From NCBI RefSeq assembly GCF_003568665.1, contig NZ_QXMH01000001.1, forward strand, positions 992,001 to 1,056,000: a stretch of DNA of 64,000 bases, in the 5' to 3' direction. This stretch comes from Chitinophaga alhagiae. Lineage in GTDB: Bacteria > Bacteroidota > Bacteroidia > Chitinophagales > Chitinophagaceae. A model generated the notes under the pieces. That model ran no database searches, was not told where the DNA came from, and worked only from the letters and a program-made list of their open reading frames with translations. Positions 36,042-43,561 of this stretch are shown one piece after another. The number at the start of each line of letters is the position of its first letter. Within the stretch, counting starts at the first letter, position 1. Position numbers and translations under genes: made by a program.

Positions 36042-37838
36042 ATGAAATTATTATTGAAATACCTCCGGAACTATAAATGGCTGATAGCGCTGGCCTTGTT
36101 GCTGGCTACCGTAAACCAGGTGTTTTCCCTGATGGACCCCTGGATATTCGGGAAAATAGTGGACCAGTTTGCGGCCCATCCCCGTTCATTCAACAAAGCG
36201 GGCGAAGCCATAGCGCCCCGCAGCGAGAACCAGTACCTGTACGGCGTGTTACTGCTGTTGCTGGCCTCTATTGGCGTAGCCATGGTATCCCGCATTGCCA
36301 AGGCCTTCCAGGACTATTTTGTAAGCGCCGTTACCCAGAAGCTGGGCGCGCAGATGTATACGGACGGGCTGCGCCATTCCATGCGCCTGCCTTACCAGGA
36401 GTTTGAAGACCAGCGCTCCGGGGAAACGCTGGCCATACTGCAAAAGGTGCGGCTCGACTCTGAAAAGTTCATTTCCCAGTTCATCAACATCCTGTTCACC
36501 ACGCTGGTGGGCGTGGTGTTCGTAATGGTATTCGCCTACCGCGTACACTGGTCGCTGGTGTTCGTATACTTTGGCGGCTGCGTGCTGCTGGGCTGGCTGA
36601 TGAACGTGCTGAGCAGAAAGATCAAGTTCATACAAAAGAGCATTGTAAAGGAAACCACGGTGCTGGCCGGCGCCACTACAGAATCCCTGCGCAACATTGA
36701 GCTGGTCAAAAGCCTGGGCCTCACCAACCAGGAAATACGCCGGCTGAACACCAATACCATGAAAATATTGCTGCTGGAGCTGAAGAAGGTACGCAGCGTG
36801 CGCAGCATTGCCTTTGTACAGGGCACTTTTGTGAACCTGCTGCGCTCCAGCATCCTCTTTCTGCTGCTGTACCTGGTATACCGGGATACGGCCACGCTGG
36901 GGCAGATATTCACCCTGCAACTGTATTCCTTCTTCCTCTTCGGGCCTTTGCAGGAGCTGGGCAATATCATACTGGCTTACCGCGAAGCGGAGGTATCGCT
37001 GGGCAATTTTGAGCGCATCCTGCAAACACCGGTAGAAGAAACGCCGCAAGACCCGCCAAAGCTCTCCGGCATCCGGCAGTTGCGGTTCGACCAGGTGAGC
37101 TTCAAACATCTTACGGCGCTGAACAAGGCGCTTGACGATATCAGCTTTGATGTGAAAATAGGCGAGACCATTGCCTTTGTAGGCCCCTCCGGCAGCGGGA
37201 AGACCACGCTGGTAAAACTGCTGGTAGGCCTGTACAAGCCCGGCGAAGGCAGCATCCTGTACAACGGTATGAACGCCTCAGACATTGATATTGAAGAACT
37301 GCGCCACCAGATAGGGTTTGTTACGCAAGACACGCAGCTGTTCTCCGGCACCATCCGGGAAAACCTGCTGTTCGTCAACCCCGGGGCCACGGAAGAGGAG
37401 CTGATGAGCGCCCTGCAGCGGGCCGCCTGCTACAGCCTGCTGGCGCGGGCGGAAAAGGGAATAGACACGGTGATAGGCGAAGGCGGCATCAAAATATCTG
37501 GCGGGGAAAAACAACGCCTTTCCATTGCCCGCGCATTGCTGCGGCAGCCGCGCCTGCTGGTGTTCGATGAGGCTACTTCCGCGCTGGACTCCATCACGGA
37601 AGAAGAGATCACCCAAACCGTGCGGAACGTGACCTCCAGCAAAGAGCATATTACGGTGATGATCGCGCACCGCCTGTCTACCATCATGCACGCAGACCGC
37701 ATTTACGTGCTGGAAAAAGGCCGCATTGTGGAAACCGGGGCCCACCATGCCCTGCTGGAAGAAAAGGGGCTGTACTACGCCATGTGGCGCCAGCAGATAG
37801 GAGAACGCAAATCCCAGGAAAGCGTACTGCCCGCATAG
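36042..37838 (+). CDS. ABC exporter, fused membrane and ATPase domains
   Basis: The 598-residue half-transporter has six membrane helices (about 15-310, from LLLKYLRNYKWLIALALLL to LLLYLVYRD) and a C-terminal nucleotide-binding domain with Walker A GPSGSGKTT, the Q-loop FVTQDTQLF, the signature ISGGEKQR, Walker B LLVFDEATSALD and the switch IAHRLSTI. It would act as a homodimer and export a lipid, drug or peptide. The cargo is unknown. The ATG at 36042 is preferred because the upstream 41 codons overlap the promoter and leader. Confidence 0.93.
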   Translation: MKLLLKYLRNYKWLIALALLLATVNQVFSLMDPWIFGKIVDQFAAHPRSFNKAGEAIAPRSENQYLYGVLLLLLASIGVAMVSRIAKAFQDYFVSAVTQKLGAQMYTDGLRHSMRLPYQEFEDQRSGETLAILQKVRLDSEKFISQFINILFTTLVGVVFVMVFAYRVHWSLVFVYFGGCVLLGWLMNVLSRKIKFIQKSIVKETTVLAGATTESLRNIELVKSLGLTNQEIRRLNTNTMKILLLELKKVRSVRSIAFVQGTFVNLLRSSILFLLLYLVYRDTATLGQIFTLQLYSFFLFGPLQELGNIILAYREAEVSLGNFERILQTPVEETPQDPPKLSGIRQLRFDQVSFKHLTALNKALDDISFDVKIGETIAFVGPSGSGKTTLVKLLVGLYKPGEGSILYNGMNASDIDIEELRHQIGFVTQDTQLFSGTIRENLLFVNPGATEEELMSALQRAACYSLLARAEKGIDTVIGEGGIKISGGEKQRLSIARALLRQPRLLVFDEATSALDSITEEEITQTVRNVTSSKEHITVMIAHRLSTIMHADRIYVLEKGRIVETGAHHALLEEKGLYYAMWRQQIGERKSQESVLPA

Positions 37839-37918
37839 CCAGGGAATGGGAAGCACCATGGCGCATAAAGCCGGCCCGGGTCAAAGGAAAACACAAAAAC
37901 CGTACTGCCCGCATAGCC
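37823..37918. repeat. 18-bp direct repeat at the ABC exporter 3' end
   Basis: CGTACTGCCCGCATAGCC occurs at 37823-37840, spanning the stop codon, and again at 37901-37918 in the spacer, 78 bp later. It could be a remnant of a small tandem duplication. Confidence 0.7.
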
Positions 37919-37945
37919 GGAGGAAATTTGTAAATTCGCGGCATC

Positions 37946-38410
37946 ATGGCTAAAAGACCGAATTACATCCGCAGCCTGCTCAAAATGAAATGCCTCCGTT
38001 GCAGGAGGGGTAACATGTACCGTACAAAAAACCCCTTCCACTGGCGTTTTTCAAAGATATTCGACATGTATGAGCGCTGCCCTGTCTGCAACCAACAATA
38101 CGAGCTGGAAACAGGCTTCTGGTTCGGCACCGGCTACGTCAGCTACGCGCTGGCCATAGCCCTGTCTGTTTTTAACCTGGTCTGGTACTGGCTGCTCTTC
38201 GGCCTTTCCTGGGCAGATAACAGCATATTCTACTGGCTGGGGGTGAACGGGGTGATACTGCTGGTACTGCAGCCCTGGCTGATGCGCATTTCGCGCACCA
38301 TCTACCTGTATTTCTTCGTGTATTACGATGAAGAGACGGAGCGCCTGCCGGACACGGTTCATAAGCATGGTGAACACTCCTCTCCGCATCCGGCAGGGCA
38401 TTCACATTAA
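37946..38410 (+). CDS. DUF983-family membrane protein
   Basis: The 154-residue protein has a rubredoxin-like pair of CxxC motifs (CLRCRRG at about 13-19 and CPVC at about 44-47) that may bind zinc, then two or three membrane helices (YALAIALSVFNLVWYWLLF and LGVNGVILLVLQPWLMRI) and a His-rich tail. DUF983 proteins have no proven role, and some lie near cytochrome oxidase genes. Its -7-like box TAAATTCG lies about 7 nt before the ATG. Confidence 0.88.
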   Translation: MAKRPNYIRSLLKMKCLRCRRGNMYRTKNPFHWRFSKIFDMYERCPVCNQQYELETGFWFGTGYVSYALAIALSVFNLVWYWLLFGLSWADNSIFYWLGVNGVILLVLQPWLMRISRTIYLYFFVYYDEETERLPDTVHKHGEHSSPHPAGHSH

Positions 38411-38438
38411 AAAGACACCAAGACGTTATTTGTTTATC

Positions 38439-38460
38439 AAGGGCCGTAAAAACGGCCCTT
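38439..38460 (+). terminator. Intrinsic terminator after the DUF983 gene
   Basis: AAGGGCCGT pairs with ACGGCCCTT around AAAA and runs into a T tail. From 38470 to 38680 I see nothing else clear in the AT-rich spacer. Confidence 0.9.
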
Positions 38461-38682
38461 TTTGCTTTTCATCCAAAATCTGAGCAGTATGTCAGATCAT
38501 CTTTAGTGCATTTTAATATGTTGAAACCGGTTTCCCGGTTAACGGTGCAATAACTAACAAATATAATTTTTCTCCTTTACTTTTTGTCCCCCTGTTTATG
38601 TAAGCGGTTGTGAAACCGCCCCTTCCCGCATGAATTTGTTATGACCGGTACACCCTGCCTTAACAAGCAGCGGAAAACAATA

Positions 38683-38726
38683 TTTGCATCGTTGTTGCAA
38701 ATGTATAAATTTGCAACTTCGTTGCA
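38683..38726 (+). promoter_or_regulatory. Promoter covered by metal-regulator-type inverted repeats
   Basis: A textbook promoter has TTTG at 38683-38686, a 19-bp spacer and TAAATTTG at 38706-38713. It is covered by repeated GTTGCA/TGCAAC half-sites. GTTGCAAAT, 6 bp, ATTTGCAAC is a perfect inverted repeat at 38694-38717, and TGCAAC-TTC-GTTGCA is another at 38712-38726. A related TGCATCGTTGTTGCA lies at 38685-38699. The same 6+3+6 site occurs before the convergent operon at 43545-43559. Bound repressor would block the -7 box and start site. A Fur/Zur-type repressor is the natural guess. Confidence 0.75.
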
Positions 38727-38746
38727 CTTCTAAAACACCCTTTTAT

Positions 38747-39946
38747 ATGAAAAAAATCCTGATCCCCGGCTTAGTGCTGGCCATGGTGGCAACCGGCTGC
38801 CGCAAAAACGACAAACCAGCAGCCCCGCTGCAGCCTGAAGCATCTTACCTGCGGCTGGTGGTGTCTGATGTAGACAAGGCCCAGATCACCGTACTGGAAC
38901 CGTTAACGAAAAAAACCACGGTGTACCCCGTCAAGGCCGCGCAGCCTACCCTGTATGCCACCAGCACCGGCCAGTTTGCGGCCATTCTCAGCCGGGCGGC
39001 CAACACGGTGGAGTTCTTTAATTCCGGCATTGAAAAACATGGCGGGCACCTGCATGTACACAGCCCCGAAATGGCCGCCCAGCAGTTCACAGAAGCAGGC
39101 CCCACCCACTTTTTTGCGCATAATGGCCTCAACGCCATTTTTAACGACGGCACGGGCAGCCTCAGCCTGTTCAAAGACAGCGAGCTGGAAAACGGAGACG
39201 GGAAAGTATTGCCGGTAGCCGCTCCGCACCATGGCGCCATGGTGATCTTTGACGATCAGACCATTGCCGTTACCCAGAAAGATGGCTCCGTAACCGGTAC
39301 CCTGCCTGAAAAAGTGAAGATCATAGACCGCTTTGGCGCCGTGCTGCATGAAGGCACTATTGCCACCCAGGGCATCCACGGCGATGCGGGCAACGGCAAG
39401 CTGGCCGCCTTTGGCAGCCCTGACGGGGTGTTGATAGTGGAGCCAGGCGGCAAACAGTCCCTCATTCCTTATCCGGCAGATTTCGGTACGGCCTGGATAG
39501 GTACCGTGCTGGGCAACAAGGCGCTGCCCCACTTTTTCGGCTACCTGGCCCTGGGCCTGTACAAAATAGACCCGGCCACGCAAAAGATCACCCTGGTGCT
39601 GAAAAACGAGAACAGCAACATTCACCAGTACATGCTGGATGAAAACGGCCGCCACCTGTATGTGCTGCTGACAAACGGCACTGTCAAAATATTTGACGCA
39701 TCTACCGCCCAGTTGAAAAAAGAGGGCAAAATTGCGCCTGCTATTCCGGCCGGGGCCGCCGCCGCCCAGAAGCCTTACTTCGGGGTATCCCGCAAATGCA
39801 TTTATGTAACGGACCAGGCCGGCGGCGCCGTCAAAATGTTTGACGCGGCTACCCTGAAAGAGATCAGCTCCATCCCGGTAGGCAACAAACCGTTCAAATT
39901 GCTGGTTATTGGCGACCAGGAAGGCCTGGAGGTGGACGAACACTAG
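38747..39946 (+). CDS. AztD-like zinc metallochaperone lipoprotein
   Basis: The 399-residue protein has a lipoprotein signal (LAMVATGC, Cys18) and a beta-propeller-like body. It closely follows the layout of AztD, the periplasmic zinc chaperone of AztABCD zinc transporters: a His-rich segment (KHGGHLHVHSPEMA), PTHFFAHNGLNAIFNDGTGS, AAPHHGAMVIF, QGIHGDAGNGKLAAFGSPDGV and IGTVLGNKALPHFFGYL. Here it is membrane-tethered and is not next to an ABC transporter. Instead it faces a TonB receptor operon under the same operator. Zinc binding is inferred from family and His content. Confidence 0.75.
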   Translation: MKKILIPGLVLAMVATGCRKNDKPAAPLQPEASYLRLVVSDVDKAQITVLEPLTKKTTVYPVKAAQPTLYATSTGQFAAILSRAANTVEFFNSGIEKHGGHLHVHSPEMAAQQFTEAGPTHFFAHNGLNAIFNDGTGSLSLFKDSELENGDGKVLPVAAPHHGAMVIFDDQTIAVTQKDGSVTGTLPEKVKIIDRFGAVLHEGTIATQGIHGDAGNGKLAAFGSPDGVLIVEPGGKQSLIPYPADFGTAWIGTVLGNKALPHFFGYLALGLYKIDPATQKITLVLKNENSNIHQYMLDENGRHLYVLLTNGTVKIFDASTAQLKKEGKIAPAIPAGAAAAQKPYFGVSRKCIYVTDQAGGAVKMFDAATLKEISSIPVGNKPFKLLVIGDQEGLEVDEH

Positions 39947-39965
39947 TACCTGCCGCCAACCATGC

Positions 39966-39994
39966 AAGAGGCCGGTCCAAAAGACCGGCCTCTT
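39966..39994 (+). terminator. Intrinsic terminator of the AztD-like gene
   Basis: AAGAGGCCGGTC pairs perfectly with GACCGGCCTCTT around CAAAA. The following T run is short (ATTTG). Confidence 0.8.
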
Positions 39995-40040
39995 ATTTGT
40001 TTGTGACAATACTATTTTAACAGCGCCTGCCGCCTTTTAT

Positions 40041-40095
40041 CCTTCGCTTCTCCTTCGCTTCTCGTTCGCTTCACGTTCGCTTGAGGTTCGGTCAG
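40041..40095. repeat. 11-bp tandem repeat array (unit CGTTCGCTTCT)
   Basis: Five units of exactly 11 bp begin at 40041, 40052, 40063, 40074 and 40085: CCTTCGCTTCT twice, CGTTCGCTTCA, CGTTCGCTTGA and GGTTCGGTCAG. It lies between convergent genes. The unit resembles that of the array at 1801-1870 in period and in its TCG-CTT core. Confidence 0.8.
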
Positions 40096-40141
40096 GGACT
40101 AATGTTAAAAAAGTATCACTTTGCAGGGCTTTCAGGGAAAA

Positions 40142-40714
40142 TTACTTGATCTCCAACGGGAACTCCGTTTGCACATCCGTACTGCCCGGGCCATAGCTGC
40201 CGTTCTTGTTATCTGGCTGGTGGCGTACCACCATACGCAGAAAACCGGTAAATGCGCCTTTGGTGGCCACATTCACTTCCAGCCCTATGGGCAGGTTATT
40301 GGCATCCTTGTCAAGCGGGGTAACCGTGGCCACGGTGCCTAAAGAATCAGCCACGTTGGCGTTGGCCTGGCTGAAAAACAGGTGGAACAGGCGGTGCTCG
40401 TCCCCTTCTTCTTCTATTTCATGCGTAATAGTGTCTGCCGGGTTCTTGCGTTCGTCAAACAGCTCTGTGGAAAGGTGATAGGTAGTATTGGCCTTCAGCA
40501 CTATCTTGTCTATCACCGGGTTGCCGCCGGTCAGGTCTTTCCAGTTGGCCACCACTTTTTCCGCTGCGTTGGCGGCGTTGGTGAACGTCAGTTTCACCGT
40601 TGTAATTTCTTCGTTGGCATTCTCATTCGGTTTTTCATTTTTCTCTTTTTTGCAAGCGGCCAATACCAGTGCGGCAGCGGCGGCAAACAAGGTCAGTCGG
40701 AGGTTCTTTTTCAT
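40142..40714 (-). CDS. Small lipoprotein with acidic/His metal-binding-type motif
   Basis: The 190-residue protein has a lipoprotein signal (ALVLAACKKE) and a short Asn/Glu-rich linker, then a single beta-rich domain. The striking part is EIEEEGDEHRLFHLFF, which looks like a metal site. Similar lipoproteins are common beside TonB receptors in Bacteroidota but I know of no assigned function. It is the last gene of a three-gene unit after the TonB receptor, 25 bp apart, and is under the operator at 43545. Confidence 0.75.
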   Translation of the reverse strand: MKKNLRLTLFAAAAALVLAACKKEKNEKPNENANEEITTVKLTFTNAANAAEKVVANWKDLTGGNPVIDKIVLKANTTYHLSTELFDERKNPADTITHEIEEEGDEHRLFHLFFSQANANVADSLGTVATVTPLDKDANNLPIGLEVNVATKGAFTGFLRMVVRHQPDNKNGSYGPGSTDVQTEFPLEIK

Positions 40715-40739
40715 GTTTTTTTCTGTTATAATGTTTTTA

Positions 40740-43097
40740 TTAGGATGCTTTTTTCCCGAACAGGAGCGGCATCTTTACTTTGACGTATATGTTCCTGCCC
40801 GGCTCGTCCGCGAAGTAGCGGAAGAAGTTCAGGTAATCCCGGTAGCGTGCGTTCAGCAGGTTGGCGGCGCCTACAATGAAGGATACCGGCTGCTGCCCGA
40901 AATGCACGGTACTGCCCGCTTCCAGGCCCAGCAACGTATACCCGGAGGGCGGCGCTACCAGGTCTTGCCCTCGGGGATCGTTTTTATTGTCCGGGTTGGC
41001 GGGGGTACGCGTCTGCTGTAGCACATTGCTAACGGTAACGGATATATAATTTTCCCGGAGCGCCTTGTAGTTGCCCGGTGAAAAGCTCAGCTCATTCTCA
41101 AACCGGTCTGCCGGCATGTTGATGAGCCAGTCTTTTTCCGTTTCGTTATACGCCCGCAGTATGGAGGCTTTGGAAGTGAGCTGCCATTTGGGGAGGAACT
41201 GCCAGCGCAACTGTGCGTCCACTCCTTTCATGCTCACGTCCGCCTGGCGGTAGAACGTATATGGGAACGCGCCGCGGATGGTCACTACAATACTGTCTGT
41301 GGGCTGCTGAAAAATGAAATTGCGGATGTAATTGTAATAGATATTCACATCTGCCTCCAGCTTGTCACTGATATCATAATGCAGGGTAGTGTTGAACTTT
41401 GCTGCGTTCTCGGCTTTGAGGTACGGGTCTCCGTCTACATACAAAGCAGCGCCGTGGTGCAGGCCGCTGGCATACAGTTCGTTCACCCCGGGCGGGCGCC
41501 AGGCCCGCGCGGCGTTTACCGATACATGAAAGTTGTCTGTAACGCGGTATTGCGCCCCCAGTGAGCCGGAAATGCTGGCATAGTCCTGCTCCGGGTAGTT
41601 AATGCTCCCTGCATTGTCCCCGATATTGTAGTACTGCTTGTTATCGTACCGGATGCCGCCCTCCACCAGCCATTTCTGGTTGGCGCTTTCCCATTTCTCC
41701 GTCCAGAAGGCCCCCCATTGCAGGCTTTCATAGTTCGGGATGAACAGCCTGCTGCGGTAGCTGTTCTGCTGGTAGGTACCGGTGGCGCCGATGGTGCCGC
41801 GCAGGCCTTTCCAGCTGAAATGGTCCCACAGCAGCTCACCGTTGTAAGTAGTGAGGTTGAGGTTCATCTGGTTCACGGAAAGCGCCGAGTTGCGGTCCAG
41901 CTCATCGCGGTAATTGAACTGGCGGGCCAGCACCAGGTTGAGGCGGCCGGCCTTGCCGGTGTTCAGGTAACTTTTTACTTTGAACAGCTCATGCTCCACA
42001 TGCTGGTACGGCCGGTCTATTTTGTAGGTAAACCCTTCCGTATATTCCGGCAGCGGGCGCTGTTGCTGAATAACCTGCTCCAGGTCTTCGCGGTTGCCGA
42101 TGTGTGAGCCCTCAAACACGCCCAGGTTGGTATTGAACTGGCTATAGAACAGCTCCACGCCGTACGTTGGTTTTTTCCAGCCCACAGCGCCGGAAAAGTT
42201 GTACTCTTCCACACCGGTATTATCCAGCCAGTAGTCTGGCGTTTTCACGTTACCACCCTTGCGGAGCGTACCCTGCAGCCGCCAGCTGAGCGCGGGCAGT
42301 TTGGGCACCTGCTGCTCAATAATGGCTGATACGGCGCCCAGCCTGTTATTGGAAAAACCGGCCAGGTTCAACTCACCGCCCAGGCCCGGTTTCACCGGCA
42401 GCGCCTTGGGCTCTACCAGTACCACGCCGCCAATAGCATCTCCGCCATAGCGCAGCGCTCCCGCGCCTTTGATCACTACCATTTTATTGGCCAGGAAGGG
42501 ATCTACCTCCGGGGCATGTTCGGAGCCCCACTGCTGGCCCTCCTGGCGGATGCCATTGTTGAGGATGAGCACACGGTTGCTGTGCAGCCCGTTGATCACG
42601 GGTTTGGATACATTAGGGCCGGTGGTCATGGAGGTAACGCCGTTTACTTTTTTCAGCGCTTCGCCCAGGGTGAGGCCACGCGTCTTTTCCAGTTCCCTGC
42701 CGCTGAGAGATTCTACCGGGGCGGTGGTCACTTCCTTGGCGGCATGGCCGGTTACCGCTACCTCCTGCAGCTGCGTAACACTGTGCGGCAGGGAAATATT
42801 GCGGCGCTCGTCCGCGCTCACCTGCCAGGCCACTTCTACCGGCAGGCAGCCGATGTGGCTGATGTGAACGGTATAAAAGCCGGGGCACAGGCCTTCCAGC
42901 CGGTAAACACCTTTATCGTCACTTTTCACCGCCATGCCGTTTTCCTTTACCAGGATGGTAGCGCCCGGCAGGGGCTGTTTGGTTTCGCTGTCTGTTACCG
43001 TACCGCTGAGGCGGATGGTACATTGCGCACTGGCCGCCGCTGCAAATAACAATTGCAGTAAAAACCCGGTCAATGCGAATTTTCTAATCATTTGCAT
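40740..43097 (-). CDS. TonB-dependent receptor, ZnuD-like (likely zinc)
   Basis: This 785-residue outer-membrane importer has a signal peptide, a carboxypeptidase-regulatory-like domain (LSGTVTDSETKQPLPGATILV), a plug with HSNRVLILNNGIRQEGQQWGSEHAPEVDP and MVVIKGAGALRYGGDAIGGVV, and a beta barrel ending at about residue 780. The GSEHxPEVDP block is shared with ZnuD-like zinc receptors. It has no STN domain, so it differs from the two SusC-type receptors here and is not FecR-linked. Its metal role is inferred from neighbours, the shared operator and the plug. Confidence 0.85.
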   Translation of the reverse strand: MQMIRKFALTGFLLQLLFAAAASAQCTIRLSGTVTDSETKQPLPGATILVKENGMAVKSDDKGVYRLEGLCPGFYTVHISHIGCLPVEVAWQVSADERRNISLPHSVTQLQEVAVTGHAAKEVTTAPVESLSGRELEKTRGLTLGEALKKVNGVTSMTTGPNVSKPVINGLHSNRVLILNNGIRQEGQQWGSEHAPEVDPFLANKMVVIKGAGALRYGGDAIGGVVLVEPKALPVKPGLGGELNLAGFSNNRLGAVSAIIEQQVPKLPALSWRLQGTLRKGGNVKTPDYWLDNTGVEEYNFSGAVGWKKPTYGVELFYSQFNTNLGVFEGSHIGNREDLEQVIQQQRPLPEYTEGFTYKIDRPYQHVEHELFKVKSYLNTGKAGRLNLVLARQFNYRDELDRNSALSVNQMNLNLTTYNGELLWDHFSWKGLRGTIGATGTYQQNSYRSRLFIPNYESLQWGAFWTEKWESANQKWLVEGGIRYDNKQYYNIGDNAGSINYPEQDYASISGSLGAQYRVTDNFHVSVNAARAWRPPGVNELYASGLHHGAALYVDGDPYLKAENAAKFNTTLHYDISDKLEADVNIYYNYIRNFIFQQPTDSIVVTIRGAFPYTFYRQADVSMKGVDAQLRWQFLPKWQLTSKASILRAYNETEKDWLINMPADRFENELSFSPGNYKALRENYISVTVSNVLQQTRTPANPDNKNDPRGQDLVAPPSGYTLLGLEAGSTVHFGQQPVSFIVGAANLLNARYRDYLNFFRYFADEPGRNIYVKVKMPLLFGKKAS

Positions 43098-43170
43098 GTG
43101 AACAGAAGATCGTTGGCAGCACTATGCCGCCACATATGAAATCAGGTACCTGATGGGGAGGATGAGGGGC

Positions 43171-43503
43171 TCAGGCAAACGGAGGCGCCCGAAGGGAGAA
43201 ATAATAAACAGGCGTGGTAAAAAAATGCAGGGGAAGCGGCTGGTCCACTACCGCATATGAATGCGGCACCGCCGGAATGCTGATATCGTAAGAAGGCAGG
43301 TAGGCGGCTACTTCCCAGTGCAGCCAGTCACAGTGCTGGTGCTGGCCGGACAATACCGGCGCATCTGCATACACCAGGTCGCAGGCCTCATCTATGGTAT
43401 CTTCATGCCCCACAAAATGGTGCACATAATCCCGGGGCGTAATGTATAAACAAAACACGCCCAGCAGTATAATGGCCCCTATTGGTTGTAAAAACTTCTT
43501 CAC
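43171..43503 (-). CDS. Small His/Cys-rich exported protein
   Basis: The 110-residue protein starts with GTG at 43503 and has an N-terminal hydrophobic segment (IGAIILLGVFCLYI). The rest holds many possible metal ligands: DYVHHFVGHEDTIDEACD and HQHCDWLHWE. I do not recognise a named family, but such small proteins occur in front of TonB metal receptors in this phylum. It is the first gene of the unit, 73 bp before the receptor, and its promoter carries the shared operator. The spacing of -7 box to start leaves about 12 nt of leader. Confidence 0.65.
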   Translation of the reverse strand: MKKFLQPIGAIILLGVFCLYITPRDYVHHFVGHEDTIDEACDLVYADAPVLSGQHQHCDWLHWEVAAYLPSYDISIPAVPHSYAVVDQPLPLHFFTTPVYYFSLRAPPFA

Positions 43504-43520
43504 CTGCCTGGTTTGCAGGG

Positions 43521-43559
43521 CAAAGATACATAAAATCAGTAGAATGCAACGCCGTTGCA
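43521..43559 (-). promoter_or_regulatory. Promoter and operator of the TonB receptor operon
   Basis: On the minus strand TATCTTTG (43528-43521) is the -7 box, and GTTG (43550-43547) at 18 bp spacing is the -33 box. TGCAAC-GCC-GTTGCA (43545-43559) is a perfect 6+3+6 inverted repeat covering the -33 box. It matches the site before the AztD-like gene except for its 3-bp centre. Confidence 0.75.
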
Positions 43560-43561
43560 GC

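Noticed and set aside
39947..40141. Small coding gene between the two convergent zinc-locus units
   Set aside because: The stretch holds a terminator and the 11-bp array only. Open frames there lack start signals.
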